Shown: piece by piece, positions 49,641 through 59,883 of the stretch | How positions within the stretch are numbered: position 1 is the stretch's first letter | Layout: the number at the start of each line of letters is the position of its first letter | Source of the DNA: Pelagibacteraceae bacterium | GTDB taxonomy: Bacteria > Pseudomonadota > Alphaproteobacteria > Pelagibacterales > Pelagibacteraceae | DNA: 64,000 bases | Direction of reading: 5' to 3' | NCBI GenBank assembly: GCA_008638225.1 | Contig: VTPP01000003.1 | Coordinates: forward strand, 1 to 64,000 | Translations under genes and position numbers: made by a program | Notes under the pieces: generated by a model | Seen by the model: only the letters and a program-made list of their open reading frames with translations | The model's database searches: none | What the model was told of the DNA's origin: nothing

Positions 49641-50395
49641 TAGGAGATATCGGAAATACCCAATCAAAATTTGCTTTGTATGATAGTAAAAAAAATAAAA
49701 TTAAAAATTTAATTACTCTAGATTCCAACTCCATAGAAAAAAATAATCAATTTTTAAAACTTACCTGCAACAAGAAAATACAATACATCGTCCTAACCTC
49801 TGTGGTACCTAAAGTTTTCTTTAAAATAAAAAAAATATTTTCTAAAAAGAAAATTAAATGTTTAGAACTTCTTGATAAAAAGCTACGTAATCCAATAAAA
49901 ATAAACATAAATAAACCTAAGCAAGTTGGTTCAGATAGAATTTCAAATGTTATCGCTGCCCATAATTTTTATAATACAAATTGTATAGTTGTAGATTTTG
50001 GTACCGCTACGACTTTTGATATTTTGACCAAAAAAAAAACTTATGAGGGCGGACTGATTACACCAGGCGTTAGACTCTCCCTGTCTACTTTGAATTCTTT
50101 AACAGCTTTACTTCCTCTAGTTAAGCTTAAAAAAACATCAAAAATTATTGGTAAAGATACAATCTCAGCAATTAATTCAGGCATTTATTGGGGCTATGTT
50201 TCAATGATTAATGGCATATTGGAAAAAATTATATCTTCTACTAAAAAAAAATATAAGATTATTTTAACTGGTGGTTTGTCCTATATTTTTTCCAATTCCT
50301 TAAAATACAAGTCAACCGTTGCAAGAAACCTTACGCTTTGGGGCGTGGTTGGAATAATAAATTTTAATAAAAAATTATTTAAATATGAAGAATGA
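49631..50395 (+). CDS. coaX: Type III pantothenate kinase
   Basis: First step of CoA synthesis from pantothenate. From the ATG at 49631 the protein has about 254 residues; the frame also opens two codons earlier with a TTG. Signatures are FLIGDIGNTQSKFALYD (phosphate-binding), QVGSDRISNVIAAHNF, VVDFGTATTFDIL and GGLITPGVRLSLSTL of the acetate/sugar-kinase fold, and ILTGGLSYIF. It overlaps birA by 10 bases and the RNase J gene by 11. Confidence 0.93.
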   Translation: MFLIGDIGNTQSKFALYDSKKNKIKNLITLDSNSIEKNNQFLKLTCNKKIQYIVLTSVVPKVFFKIKKIFSKKKIKCLELLDKKLRNPIKININKPKQVGSDRISNVIAAHNFYNTNCIVVDFGTATTFDILTKKKTYEGGLITPGVRLSLSTLNSLTALLPLVKLKKTSKIIGKDTISAINSGIYWGYVSMINGILEKIISSTKKKYKIILTGGLSYIFSNSLKYKSTVARNLTLWGVVGIINFNKKLFKYEE

Positions 50396-52055
50396 AATTA
50401 ATGAATTAGTTTTTTGCCCATTAGGTGGTTCTGGAGAGATAGGGATGAATATGAATCTTTATGGTTATGGACAAAAAGATAATCATGACTGGATCATGAT
50501 TGACATTGGAGTTGGGTTCACAGACGATTCAGTGCCTGGGGTTGATTTAATGGTTGCTGATCCTGATTTTATTGTTCAAAGAAAAGAAAATTTGTTAGGC
50601 ATCTTATTAACACATGCTCATGAAGATCATATAGGAGCGATAGCTCATTTGTGGCCAATGCTTGAATGTCCAATTTACGCAACTCCATTTACAGCAATTT
50701 TAATCAAAGAAAAATGTAGAGAAAAAAAGATACAAATTGATGGAAAGTTAAAAATTATTCAGCTTGATGGAAATGTAAAAATAGGCCCATTTGATATTAA
50801 TTATGTCACACTTACACATTCTATACTTGAGCCAAATGCTCTTTGTATAAAAACTCCTGTAGGTACTATTTTACACACAGGAGATTGGAAGTGCGATAAC
50901 GATCCTTTGATGGGGAAAAAAATGGATGAGGTCAAATTGAAAGCTATTGGTAAAGAAGGAGTTCTAGCTATGGTATGCGACTCTACTAATATATTTACAG
51001 AGGGACGATCTGGATCAGAAAAAGATGTTAGAGACAGTTTGATGACTATTATGGAAAATATTAAAAATAGAATTGTTGTGACAACATTTGCTTCGAATGC
51101 TGCACGTATGGAAACCGTATTTAAATGTGCCGAAAAAGTTGGCAGACATCTCTCTTTAGTAGGAAGATCGATGCATCGTATTTATAATACTGCAAGAGAA
51201 TGTGGTTATTTGCAAAATTTAAAACCACCATTAGACCCTAGGGACGCTAAAAAAATACCAAGAAATAAGATTGTGTATCTTTGCACAGGAAGTCAAGGCG
51301 AGCCTATGGGTGCAATGAATAGAATAGTTAATGAAGAGCATCCAGATGTTATGCTTGATGCTGACGATACTGTTATTTTTTCTTCTAGAATTATTCCTGG
51401 AAACGAAAAAAAATTATTTAAAATTCATAATAAGTTAGTTAAAAGACAAATTAACGTTATATCCGAAGATAACGCTTTTATTCATGTATCTGGACATCCA
51501 GGTAGGGAAGAAATGAAAGATATGTATAATTGGATAAAGCCTCAAATATCAATTCCAGTTCATGGGGAACATAGACATATGAAGGAACATTTTGAGTTTG
51601 CTAAATCTTTAGGAGTTCCTCAGCCAGCATTGATTGAAAATGGAGATATTATTAGAGTTTATCCTGGAGAACCAGAAATTATAGATAAAGTCCATACCGG
51701 TAAATTATTAGTAGATGGAAACAGATTGATAGACGAAGATTCAAAATTTTTAAATGATAGAAAAAATATTGCAAATAACGGATTGATGGACATCACTTTG
51801 CTTGTATCTAAAAAAGGAAACTTAGATAGAAATCCAATAATAAATTTGAGAGGAATTCCTGCTGATGATGAAGAATTAGATGAAATTTTATATGATCTTG
51901 AAGATGAAATTATTAATACGGCCAAAAGTTATTCTTTAAATAATAAAAAAGATGAAAAAAACTTAATTGATTCCTTAAAATCAAATTTAAAAAAAGTTAT
52001 CTATACTAGAGTAAAAAAAAGACCTTATACCAATATTGTATTGATAAGATTGTAG
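50385..52055 (+). CDS. rnj: Ribonuclease J
   Basis: Metallo-beta-lactamase/beta-CASP nuclease with endo- and 5'-3' exonuclease activity in RNA decay. The 556 residues show LGGSGEIGMNMNLYGY, the zinc motif LLTHAHEDHIGAI, LTHSILEPNA and LHTGDWKCD, the beta-CASP motif in VSGHPGREEMKDM and IPVHGEHRHMKEH. It is coexpressed with the nuo genes. RNase E is also present in this window, so the organism has both types, as is common in Alphaproteobacteria. Confidence 0.95.
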   Translation: MKNEINELVFCPLGGSGEIGMNMNLYGYGQKDNHDWIMIDIGVGFTDDSVPGVDLMVADPDFIVQRKENLLGILLTHAHEDHIGAIAHLWPMLECPIYATPFTAILIKEKCREKKIQIDGKLKIIQLDGNVKIGPFDINYVTLTHSILEPNALCIKTPVGTILHTGDWKCDNDPLMGKKMDEVKLKAIGKEGVLAMVCDSTNIFTEGRSGSEKDVRDSLMTIMENIKNRIVVTTFASNAARMETVFKCAEKVGRHLSLVGRSMHRIYNTARECGYLQNLKPPLDPRDAKKIPRNKIVYLCTGSQGEPMGAMNRIVNEEHPDVMLDADDTVIFSSRIIPGNEKKLFKIHNKLVKRQINVISEDNAFIHVSGHPGREEMKDMYNWIKPQISIPVHGEHRHMKEHFEFAKSLGVPQPALIENGDIIRVYPGEPEIIDKVHTGKLLVDGNRLIDEDSKFLNDRKNIANNGLMDITLLVSKKGNLDRNPIINLRGIPADDEELDEILYDLEDEIINTAKSYSLNNKKDEKNLIDSLKSNLKKVIYTRVKKRPYTNIVLIRL

Positions 52056-52056
52056 A

Positions 52057-52311
52057 ATGTCTCTAGGAGGTCAAATAGTAATATTTATCATCATCTGGAT
52101 GATTGTTTTGTTTATTGTATTGCCATTAAATATTGTTTCCCAAGCTGAGAATAAAAAAATTTCGCTTGGCACTGATCCTGGAGCTCCAGCTCAGCCCCGC
52201 ATATTGAGCAAATTCTTTAAAACAACTGTAGCTTCATTAATAATATTTGCGATTATTAATCTTTTGACGTACTTTGAAATACTAAATTTAAGAGAATTTT
52301 TTTCGCAATAA
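52057..52311 (+). CDS. DUF1467 family small membrane protein
   Basis: An 84-residue protein with two membrane segments (about 8-28 and 57-77) and a Pro-rich loop, [14 protein letters not shown]. This matches the DUF1467 family, which in Alphaproteobacteria lies between RNase J and proS. Function is unknown. It is 1 base after the RNase J stop and overlaps proS by one base. Confidence 0.88.
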   Translation: MSLGGQIVIFIIIWMIVLFIVLPLNIVSQAENKKISLGTDPGAPAQPRILSKFFKTTVASLIIFAIINLLTYFEILNLREFFSQ

Positions 52312-53636
52312 TGAAATTATCTAAGTTTTTTTTACCTATATTAAAGGACATTCCTTCTGATGCTAAAATAAAGTCCCATCAGCTAATGCTCAGAGCGGGG
52401 ATGATTAGACAATCTGCTTCAGGTATTTATTCCTGGCTGCCTTTAGGATTTAAAGTTTTAAAAAAAATAGAAATTATTATCCGGGAAGAACAAGATAGAG
52501 CGGGTGCTCAAGAGATGTTGATGCCAACCATCCAATCTGCTGACCTATGGAAAGAAAGTGGTCGTTATGATGGATACGGCTTAGAAATGCTAAGAATAAA
52601 AGATAGACAAGATAGAGAGCTTCTTTATGGACCAACTAATGAAGAGTTAGTTACGCAAATTTTTAGAGATAATGTTAAATCTTACAAGTCCCTACCTTTA
52701 ATACTTTATCATATTCAGTGGAAATTTAGGGATGAGATTAGACCTAGATTTGGAATTATGCGTTGCAGAGAATTTTTAATGAAAGATAGTTATTCATTTG
52801 ATGAAACAAAAGAAGGGGCAAGATTATCGTATAACAAAATGTTTTACGCTTATCTAAAAACATTCGAAAGATTGGGATTAAAAGCAATACCACTAGCCGC
52901 AGACACAGGTCCAATTGGCGGAGATCTTTCCCATGAATTTATTATTTTAGCAGATACTGGTGAAAGTCAAATTTATACCAGTAAAAAAATATTAGATCTC
53001 AAAATTGAAAATTTTACAAACGATGAAGGTAGCTTAAATAACATGGTTAAAGCTTTTACTGAAATTTATTCTGCTACGGATGAAAAATTTGATCAATCAG
53101 AATTTGATAAGTCTGTAAAAAAAGAAGATCAATTGATTACTAGAGGTATAGAAGTGGGGCATATTTTTTACTTTGGAGATAAGTATTCAAAGTCAATGAG
53201 AGCTCTAGTGAATTCATCATCAGGTCAAAATATTACAGTAGAAATGGGTTCTTATGGTATTGGTGTTTCTAGATTAGTAGGCGCAATTATTGAGGCCAAT
53301 TACAATAATAATGTTATGAAATGGCCAACAACAGTCACTCCGTTTCATGTTGCGATTATTGATTTGGGAAAAAAAAGTGAAAATGAAACTAAAATTAAAT
53401 CGCAAAACGTTTACGAAAAGTTAAAAGAAAATCATTTTGACGTTTTATTAGATGATACAGACGAAAGCCCAGCTAGTAAATTTAAAAATTTTGATCTTAT
53501 AGGAATACCTTATCAGATTATCATTGGTTCCAAACAAAAAGCAGATGAGTATGAATTTAAAGAAGTCGGCTTTGACAAGCAAATTGTTTCATTAGATTTT
53601 ATTATTAAAAAGCTAAAAGAAATTTATTTCAATTGA
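52311..53636 (+). CDS. proS: Prolyl-tRNA synthetase, short alphaproteobacterial type
   Basis: Class II synthetase for tRNA-Pro. The 441 residues show [22 protein letters not shown] (motif 1 region), [34 protein letters not shown] split as [12 protein letters not shown] and [11 protein letters not shown] (motif 2), and [16 protein letters not shown] (motif 3). The short length means the cis-editing INS domain of E. coli-type ProRS is absent, as is usual for this group. The stop overlaps the TTG start of lolC by 4 bases. Confidence 0.96.
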   Translation: MKLSKFFLPILKDIPSDAKIKSHQLMLRAGMIRQSASGIYSWLPLGFKVLKKIEIIIREEQDRAGAQEMLMPTIQSADLWKESGRYDGYGLEMLRIKDRQDRELLYGPTNEELVTQIFRDNVKSYKSLPLILYHIQWKFRDEIRPRFGIMRCREFLMKDSYSFDETKEGARLSYNKMFYAYLKTFERLGLKAIPLAADTGPIGGDLSHEFIILADTGESQIYTSKKILDLKIENFTNDEGSLNNMVKAFTEIYSATDEKFDQSEFDKSVKKEDQLITRGIEVGHIFYFGDKYSKSMRALVNSSSGQNITVEMGSYGIGVSRLVGAIIEANYNNNVMKWPTTVTPFHVAIIDLGKKSENETKIKSQNVYEKLKENHFDVLLDDTDESPASKFKNFDLIGIPYQIIIGSKQKADEYEFKEVGFDKQIVSLDFIIKKLKEIYFN

Positions 53637-54868
53637 TTACTGCAGCTGAATTACTAATTATTAAAAGATATCTTAAACCTAAAAAAAAAGAAGGTATTCT
53701 AAAAATTATTTCTATTTTTTCATTTCTCGGGATTGGACTTGGTGTTGCCACTCTCATTATTGTAATGTCTGTCATGAACGGATTTAGAACTGATTTGATT
53801 AGCAAGCTTTTGTTATTTCAGCCACATATACTAGTTTATCAATTTAATGATTTTGAGAAAAATAAGATCAATATTCAAAATATCTTTAAAGAAAAAAAAA
53901 TAGAATACTCCAATATTAATCTATCTTATTCAATTCAAGCTTTAGTTATTAGCAAGGATATAAACAAAGGATCAATGATAAGAGCCTTGAAGAAAGAAAG
54001 TTTTTTATCTGATACTTTAATAAATCAAAACATTATAGATGGATCAATTAAAAATTTTGGAAATAATTACATTTCCATAGGATCAAATCTATCAGAAAGC
54101 TTAGGTGTCTGGGTTGGCGACACAATAACAGTTTTGTCTACAGTTAAAGAGAGCACTCCTTTTGGAAACGTTCCTCAGCAATATACTTTTAAAATTGGCT
54201 CGATTTTTAAAACGGGAATTTACGAATTCGATAATAATTATATTTTATTAGATATTAATACTTCTAATGACTTTTTATTAAACCAAAATGAAAATAAAAA
54301 TATTGAAATACGATTAAAAGATCCATCCCAATCTAATTTTGTTAAAGAAGTTTTGCAAAAAAATAATATTAAATCATTTTCTTGGATTGATAATAACAAA
54401 ACTTTTTATGATGCCTTGTTAGTTGAGAGAAATGTTATGTTTATTATTTTGACATTAATTATCATTGTTGCAGCATTTAATATTATTTCAGGTTTGACTA
54501 TTCTTGTAAAAAACAAAACTAAAGAAATCGCAATTTTGAAAACAATTGGATTTACAAGATTCGGAATTATCAAAATATTTTTTATTACAGGTTCTGCCAT
54601 TGGAGCTGCAGGAACAATGTTTGGTGTAATTTTAGGAATTGTATTTTCTTATAATATAGAAAGTATAAGAATTTTTTTAAGTACAATTATGCAAATAGAA
54701 ATATTTCCAGCAGAGATTTATTTTTTAAGTAAAATGCCAAGTGAAATACATATGCCTACAATATTACTCATATCTGGTATTGCTTTGCTAATTACTTTTT
54801 TATCTTCGATTATTCCATCGCTTAAAGCTTCCAAAATAGATCCAATTCGATCCTTAAAATATGACTAA
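53633..54868 (+). CDS. lolC: Lipoprotein-releasing ABC transporter permease (LolC/LolE family)
   Basis: Inner-membrane permease that extracts outer-membrane lipoproteins to LolA. The 411 residues have one N-terminal membrane segment, a large periplasmic domain (about 45-260) and three C-terminal segments of the FtsX type. Typical parts are [23 protein letters not shown] and [14 protein letters not shown]. The start is a TTG at 53633 overlapping proS by 4 bases. As in many Alphaproteobacteria, one LolC/E protein probably acts as a homodimer with LolD. Confidence 0.93.
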   Translation: MITAAELLIIKRYLKPKKKEGILKIISIFSFLGIGLGVATLIIVMSVMNGFRTDLISKLLLFQPHILVYQFNDFEKNKINIQNIFKEKKIEYSNINLSYSIQALVISKDINKGSMIRALKKESFLSDTLINQNIIDGSIKNFGNNYISIGSNLSESLGVWVGDTITVLSTVKESTPFGNVPQQYTFKIGSIFKTGIYEFDNNYILLDINTSNDFLLNQNENKNIEIRLKDPSQSNFVKEVLQKNNIKSFSWIDNNKTFYDALLVERNVMFIILTLIIIVAAFNIISGLTILVKNKTKEIAILKTIGFTRFGIIKIFFITGSAIGAAGTMFGVILGIVFSYNIESIRIFLSTIMQIEIFPAEIYFLSKMPSEIHMPTILLISGIALLITFLSSIIPSLKASKIDPIRSLKYD

Positions 54869-55538
54869 AAATTTTTTAGAAATTTCTAACTTGAGTAAAT
54901 CCTATTTTGATAATGGAGAAGAAATCAGAATATTGCGCAATATGAATTTAACTTTAGCCGACAATCAAATAGTTTCGCTACTTGGCCCTTCTGGTTCAGG
55001 AAAGAGTACTTTACTCCATTTGTTATCTTTACTGGACAAACCAGACTCAGGCACAATTTTGTTTAATAATGAAAATATAAGCCAAATTAATGATGATCAA
55101 CGAACAATTTATAGAAGAAATTCTATTTCAATTGTTTATCAAAATAACAATTTAATTTCAGATTTAAGTGCTTTAGAGAATGTCGCTATAGCCAATATTT
55201 GTAAAACTAATGATATTAAAAATGCTTATCGTTTAGCAGCCAACATCTTAAAAGATTTTGGATTAAAAAAAAGAATTAATCATTACCCATACCAATTGTC
55301 TGGAGGTGAGCAGCAAAGAGTTGCAATTGCACGAGCAGTCATCAATGATCCATTATTAATATTTGCAGATGAGCCTACAGGTAACCTGGATCAAAAAAAT
55401 TCTGATTTAATTTTAAATTTTCTAATGAAGTTAAAAAAAACCAACAGACTAATATTGATTGCAACTCACAATAGAGTATTAGCTGATAAGACAGATTTAA
55501 GATTAACTTTATCCAATGGTAATGTTAATGTTGAATAG
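54861..55538 (+). CDS. lolD: Lipoprotein-releasing ABC transporter ATP-binding protein LolD
   Basis: ATPase of the Lol system. The 225 residues have Walker [14 protein letters not shown], signature [15 protein letters not shown], Walker [13 protein letters not shown] and the H-loop ATHNR. The gene overlaps lolC by 8 bases and lies 2 bases before dnaE. Confidence 0.96.
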   Translation: MTKNFLEISNLSKSYFDNGEEIRILRNMNLTLADNQIVSLLGPSGSGKSTLLHLLSLLDKPDSGTILFNNENISQINDDQRTIYRRNSISIVYQNNNLISDLSALENVAIANICKTNDIKNAYRLAANILKDFGLKKRINHYPYQLSGGEQQRVAIARAVINDPLLIFADEPTGNLDQKNSDLILNFLMKLKKTNRLILIATHNRVLADKTDLRLTLSNGNVNVE

Positions 55539-55540
55539 CA

Positions 55541-58500
55541 ATGTCTTTAAATAAATTTCAATTTAATCATTTAAAAATTCATACACAGTATTCCATATGT
55601 GAAGGTGCATTGAAAATTGCAGATTTATCTAGTTATTGTAAATCACACAACATTAATAGCGTAGGTATATCTGACTCATTTAATATGTGTGGTGTGTTAG
55701 AATTTTCTGAGGAAATTTCTAAAGTCGGTACCCAGCCCATCATAGGTACACAAATTAATTTTTCTTTTTCTCATAATAACCTTGAAAAAATTGGAAAAAT
55801 TTCTCTTATAGCCAAAAATATCACTGGCTACAAAAATTTGCTCAAGCTTTCCTCCAATTCCTACTTATCTATAGAAAAAAATCATGAACCTCACTGTGCA
55901 ATTGAAGAATTGATAAATCATTCTGAAGGCCTAATTGTTTTATTAGGAGGCTCACATTCTTTGATTTCTTCTTTAATTTTGAATAGCAACATTTCAGAGT
56001 GTGAGTTTTTAATTAACAAAATTATAATGAGTTATAAAAATAATGCCTATATTGAGATTCAAAGACATGGTGAGGCTCATGAGCCAGAACTTGAAGCAAG
56101 ACTCTTAAATCTTAGTACGAAATTAAACATTCCATTACTGGCAACACATGAGGTTTATTATTTAAACCAAGATATGCATGAAGCTCATGATGCATATATA
56201 TGCGTTGGTCAAAAAACATATGTAAGTGATACTAAGCGACTACGTTATTCAGATCAGCATTACTTAAAAAACGATACTGAAATGAGCGAACTTTTTACAG
56301 ATTTGCCTGAAGCATTAGAAAACAATAGAAATATTTCTTATAGATGCAGTTATAGGCCTCTTACAAATAAGCCTATGCTCCCAAATTTCAATACTGAATC
56401 CTCTAATGTAAATGATGAATTAAAATTACAAGCTAAGATTGGCCTAGAAAAAAAACTTAAAGATTTTATTTTAATAAATATCGAAGATCAAAACGAAGAA
56501 AAACTACTCACAAACAAATACGAGGAAAGACTAAATTACGAGGTTGAGATGATATCTAAAATGAAATTTTCCGGATATTTCCTTATAGTTTCTGATTATA
56601 TAAAATGGGCAAAAACTAATAATATCCCCGTTGGACCAGGTCGAGGCTCAGGTGCGGGATCTTTAGTTGCATGGTGTTTGTCTATAACTGATTTGGATCC
56701 AATAAAATTCGGTTTAATTTTTGAAAGATTTTTGAATCCAGATAGAATTTCAATGCCAGATTTTGATATAGATTTTTGTCAAGAAGATAGAGATAAAGTT
56801 ATTAATTACGTTAAGGATAAATACAAAAACAAAGTTGCTCAAATCATAACTTTCGGCAAACTCCAAGCCCGTATGGCTTTGCGTGATATTGGTAGAGTAA
56901 TAGGTTTGCCTTATGGAAGAGTTGATCAGCTTTCAAAAATGATACCTTTTGATCCATCGCGCCCTTTGTCCTTAGCAGAATCTGTTGCAATCGAGCCAAG
57001 AATTCAGGAGGCTCAAAAGGAAGATCCAGCGATAGATAAGTTAGTTAAATTAGCTTTAAAATTAGAAGGTTTGTATAGAAATATTGCAACCCACGCTGCT
57101 GGAATTGTTATTGGAGATAAAGATTTAACTGAAATTATCCCTCTTTACAAAGACCATGACTCAACAATTCCGATACCCGTAACTCAATTTGATATGAAGT
57201 GGGCTGAAGAGGCTGGATTAGTTAAATTTGATTTTTTAGGATTAAAAACACTAACTGTTATTAAAAAAACTATTAAGTTAATCAAAGAAGAGGGGACATC
57301 ATTAGATATTGAGAAAATTCCATTAGATGATCCAAAAACATTTGAACTACTTAGCTCTGGAGAAACAATGGGAATTTTTCAACTTGAGAGCTCAGGTATG
57401 AGAGATGTTCTTAAGCAAATGAGACCGAATAAATTTGAAGATATTATTGCATTAGTTGCTTTATACCGACCAGGACCAATGCAAAACATTTCCACATATA
57501 ACAATAGAAAACATGGATCTGAAAAACCAGATTATTTGCACCCAAAAATTGAAAATATTCTAAAAGAAACTTATGGGGTTATCATTTATCAAGAGCAGGT
57601 TATGCAAATTGCTCAAGCTTTATCTGGTTTTTCTGCTGGTAAAGCCGACATTTTAAGAAAAGCAATGGGCAAAAAAAAATCAGCAGAAATGGAAAGACAA
57701 AAAAAAGATTTTATAGAAGGAGCTGTCAGTAACAATATACCAAAAGATCAGGCAATATATATATTTCAATTAGTTGAAAAATTTGCACAGTATGGTTTTA
57801 ACAAAAGTCATGCTGCAGCGTATGCTTTAATAGCCTACCAAACTGCATATTTAAAAACACATTTCCCTTTAAGTTTTTTTTCTGCATCTATGAGTATGGA
57901 TATGTCCAATACAGATAAACTAAATCAATTTTACGAAGAGCTTAAAAGACTTTCTATTAAAATACATAATCCATGTATTAATAATTGTTACGCAGACTTT
58001 ATCCCAAAAAATAATACTATTTATTACGCTTTATCAGCAATCAAAGCGGTTGGATACGAGGCAATATCTAATGTTATTAAAGAAAGAGAAGAAAATGGAA
58101 AATTTAAATCAATAGAAGATTTTGTTAAAAGAGTTCATAGTAAAGATGTAAATAAACTACAGCTCGAGGGACTAATTAAAGCAGGTGCCTTTGATTGTTT
58201 AGATAATAACAGAAGTAAAATTTATAATAATGTTCCTGAATTGATAAAACAATCAAAGAATTACGATGAAAATTCCGAAGTAAATCAAATAAATTTATTT
58301 GATAGCCAAACAAATCAAGAATTTTTAATAAATTTTGAAGATTATCCAGCATGGAATGAGCAAGAAAAAATTAAAAGAGAGTTTGAGTCAATTGGTTTTT
58401 TCGTTAGTGATCACCCATTAAAAAATTACAAACAAGTATTGGAAAGTTACAATGTAATTAATTACCAAAATTTTGTTGAAAATGCAGGAGTAAGTGAATG

Positions 58501-58966
58501 CATGTTGTCAGGAACTGTAATGGCTATTCAAGAAAAGAAAACAGCAAAAGGAATGCCTTTTGCTATAGTTAAATTTAGTGATTTAAGCAGAATGTTTGAA
58601 TTTTTTATATTTTCTGAAGTTTTGATTTCAAATAGAGAAAAATTAATACCAGGAAAATCTTTTTTAATTAGTGTTAAAAGAGAAATGTTAAAAACAGGTA
58701 TTGAAAGAACTAACGTCTCTAGAATTTTCTTAATCGATGATATAAAAGAAAAAAATATTCGCAAACTTAATATACAAATTAAAGAAAGTGATAATCTAGA
58801 AATTCTTAAAAAAGAGATTATTAAAGAAGGAAAAACTTCAGTTTCTCTTAACTATATACAAAACGGTAGAAATTTTATTTTTAAATTTAAAAACGAAAAA
58901 AATTTAAACTCAGAATCGCTTAAAACCCTCGAGAATCATGGTTTTTTGACAAAAATTATCAATTAA
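55541..58966 (+). CDS. dnaE: DNA polymerase III alpha subunit
   Basis: Replicative DNA polymerase. The 1141 residues contain an N-terminal PHP domain (HLKIHTQYSICEGALKI onward), the catalytic palm with GPGRGSGAGSLVAW and PDFDIDFCQEDR (about residues 406-417, the active-site Asp pair), IATHAAGIVIG, the fingers with LYRPGPMQNI and QEQVMQIAQALSGFSAG, and FNKSHAAAYALIAYQTAYLK. The C-terminal OB domain starts near residue 980. A beta-clamp-binding site is not obvious. It is the last gene of the 22-gene run. Confidence 0.97.
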   Translation: MSLNKFQFNHLKIHTQYSICEGALKIADLSSYCKSHNINSVGISDSFNMCGVLEFSEEISKVGTQPIIGTQINFSFSHNNLEKIGKISLIAKNITGYKNLLKLSSNSYLSIEKNHEPHCAIEELINHSEGLIVLLGGSHSLISSLILNSNISECEFLINKIIMSYKNNAYIEIQRHGEAHEPELEARLLNLSTKLNIPLLATHEVYYLNQDMHEAHDAYICVGQKTYVSDTKRLRYSDQHYLKNDTEMSELFTDLPEALENNRNISYRCSYRPLTNKPMLPNFNTESSNVNDELKLQAKIGLEKKLKDFILINIEDQNEEKLLTNKYEERLNYEVEMISKMKFSGYFLIVSDYIKWAKTNNIPVGPGRGSGAGSLVAWCLSITDLDPIKFGLIFERFLNPDRISMPDFDIDFCQEDRDKVINYVKDKYKNKVAQIITFGKLQARMALRDIGRVIGLPYGRVDQLSKMIPFDPSRPLSLAESVAIEPRIQEAQKEDPAIDKLVKLALKLEGLYRNIATHAAGIVIGDKDLTEIIPLYKDHDSTIPIPVTQFDMKWAEEAGLVKFDFLGLKTLTVIKKTIKLIKEEGTSLDIEKIPLDDPKTFELLSSGETMGIFQLESSGMRDVLKQMRPNKFEDIIALVALYRPGPMQNISTYNNRKHGSEKPDYLHPKIENILKETYGVIIYQEQVMQIAQALSGFSAGKADILRKAMGKKKSAEMERQKKDFIEGAVSNNIPKDQAIYIFQLVEKFAQYGFNKSHAAAYALIAYQTAYLKTHFPLSFFSASMSMDMSNTDKLNQFYEELKRLSIKIHNPCINNCYADFIPKNNTIYYALSAIKAVGYEAISNVIKEREENGKFKSIEDFVKRVHSKDVNKLQLEGLIKAGAFDCLDNNRSKIYNNVPELIKQSKNYDENSEVNQINLFDSQTNQEFLINFEDYPAWNEQEKIKREFESIGFFVSDHPLKNYKQVLESYNVINYQNFVENAGVSECMLSGTVMAIQEKKTAKGMPFAIVKFSDLSRMFEFFIFSEVLISNREKLIPGKSFLISVKREMLKTGIERTNVSRIFLIDDIKEKNIRKLNIQIKESDNLEILKKEIIKEGKTSVSLNYIQNGRNFIFKFKNEKNLNSESLKTLENHGFLTKIIN

Positions 58967-58971
58967 TACTC

Positions 58972-58999
58972 TTGATTTAAATTCTCATTCTTTTATAAG
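58972..58999 (+). promoter_or_regulatory. Promoter of the rpsB operon
   Basis: TTGATT (58972-58977), a 16-base spacer and TATAAG (58994-58999) make the best-looking promoter in this gap. Transcription would start near 59006, just ahead of the structured leader that begins at about 59015. A perfect TTGACA at 58946-58951 lies inside the end of dnaE, but its best -10 spacing is poor. Confidence 0.5.
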
Positions 59000-59010
59000 A
59001 CTTAAAATTT

Positions 59011-59083
59011 CGCACGAAGAAAATGGCGTAAGCCCCCGGTCCTGAAAAGGTAGTTTCTTCGGTGGATTAACCGGAAATAAATT
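59011..59083 (+). promoter_or_regulatory. Structured rpsB leader RNA, candidate S2 autoregulatory element
   Basis: A perfect 8-bp stem CGAAGAAA (59015-59022) / TTTCTTCG (59054-59061) encloses two short hairpins with GNRA tetraloops: GGC-GTAA-GCC (59025-59034) and CCT-GAAA-AGG (59041-59050). Between them, CCGGT (59036-59040) can pair with ACCGG (59070-59074), just downstream of the stem and 9 bases before the ATG, making a pseudoknot over the ribosome-binding region (GGA at 59073-59075). This is GC-rich for the genome. Leader autoregulation by S2 is known in other bacteria; for this RNA it is inference. Confidence 0.6.
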
Positions 59084-59875
59084 ATGAACTTACCAAGCGT
59101 TACAATTAAAGATCTATTAGAAGCTGGAGTACACTTAGGACACAAAACTTTTAGATGGAACCCTAAAATGAAACCTTTCATTTTTGGTGAAAAAAACTCA
59201 GTACACATAATCGATTTATCTCAAACATTAGAACTCTTAAATAGAGCATTATTAGAAATACACAAATGCGCATCCAATAGAGGTAAAATACTTTTTGTAT
59301 CAACAAAAAAACAAGCATCTGAGCTTGTTGCGAATGTTGCTAAAGAAACAAATAATTTTTATGTCAATCATAGATGGTTAGGAGGTATGTTAACTAATTG
59401 GAACACCATTAATCAGTCTATTAAAAGATTAAAAAAAATAGAAGAAGATCTCAAGCTAGAAGACACTGGCTTTACAAAAAAAGAACTCATTAAGATGAGC
59501 ATGGAAAAAGACAAGCTCGAAAGGTCTTTAGGTGGGATAAGTAATATGAAAAAATTACCAGATATGATTTTTGTGATAGATACAAATATAGAATCTTTAG
59601 CTGTTCTTGAGGGTAAAAAACTGGGAATTCCTATTGTAGCAATAGTAGATAGTAATTCAAATCCTGAAAATATTAACTTTCCAATACCAGGAAATGATGA
59701 TGCCAGAAGATCGATTAGTTTATATTGCGATTTAGTTCAAAAAACTATTTTAGATGCACAATCTAAAATGAACAACGATAAAGATGAAAAAGAAGAAGTT
59801 TCTGAAATTTCAGAAACTATTCCATTTGTAGAAGAAAAAGAATCTTCTGACACAAAAGAAAAAACTATCAATTAA
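59084..59875 (+). CDS. rpsB: 30S ribosomal protein S2
   Basis: Small-subunit protein near the mRNA exit side. The 263 residues start LPSVTIKDLLEAGVHLGHKTFRWNPKM (seen as LLEAGVHLGHKTFRWNPKM), with VNHRWLGGMLTNWNTI and PIPGNDDARRSI typical of S2. The C-terminal tail is acidic and Glu/Lys-rich. It heads the operon rpsB-tsf-frr-uppS-cdsA-dxr-bamA, with 8 bases to tsf. Confidence 0.98.
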   Translation: MNLPSVTIKDLLEAGVHLGHKTFRWNPKMKPFIFGEKNSVHIIDLSQTLELLNRALLEIHKCASNRGKILFVSTKKQASELVANVAKETNNFYVNHRWLGGMLTNWNTINQSIKRLKKIEEDLKLEDTGFTKKELIKMSMEKDKLERSLGGISNMKKLPDMIFVIDTNIESLAVLEGKKLGIPIVAIVDSNSNPENINFPIPGNDDARRSISLYCDLVQKTILDAQSKMNNDKDEKEEVSEISETIPFVEEKESSDTKEKTIN

Positions 59876-59883
59876 TTTTTTCT

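Noticed and set aside
59011-59083. Hammerhead or SAM-type riboswitch in the rpsB leader
   Set aside because: No CTGATGA core or conserved SAM-riboswitch core is present, and the downstream gene is ribosomal protein S2.
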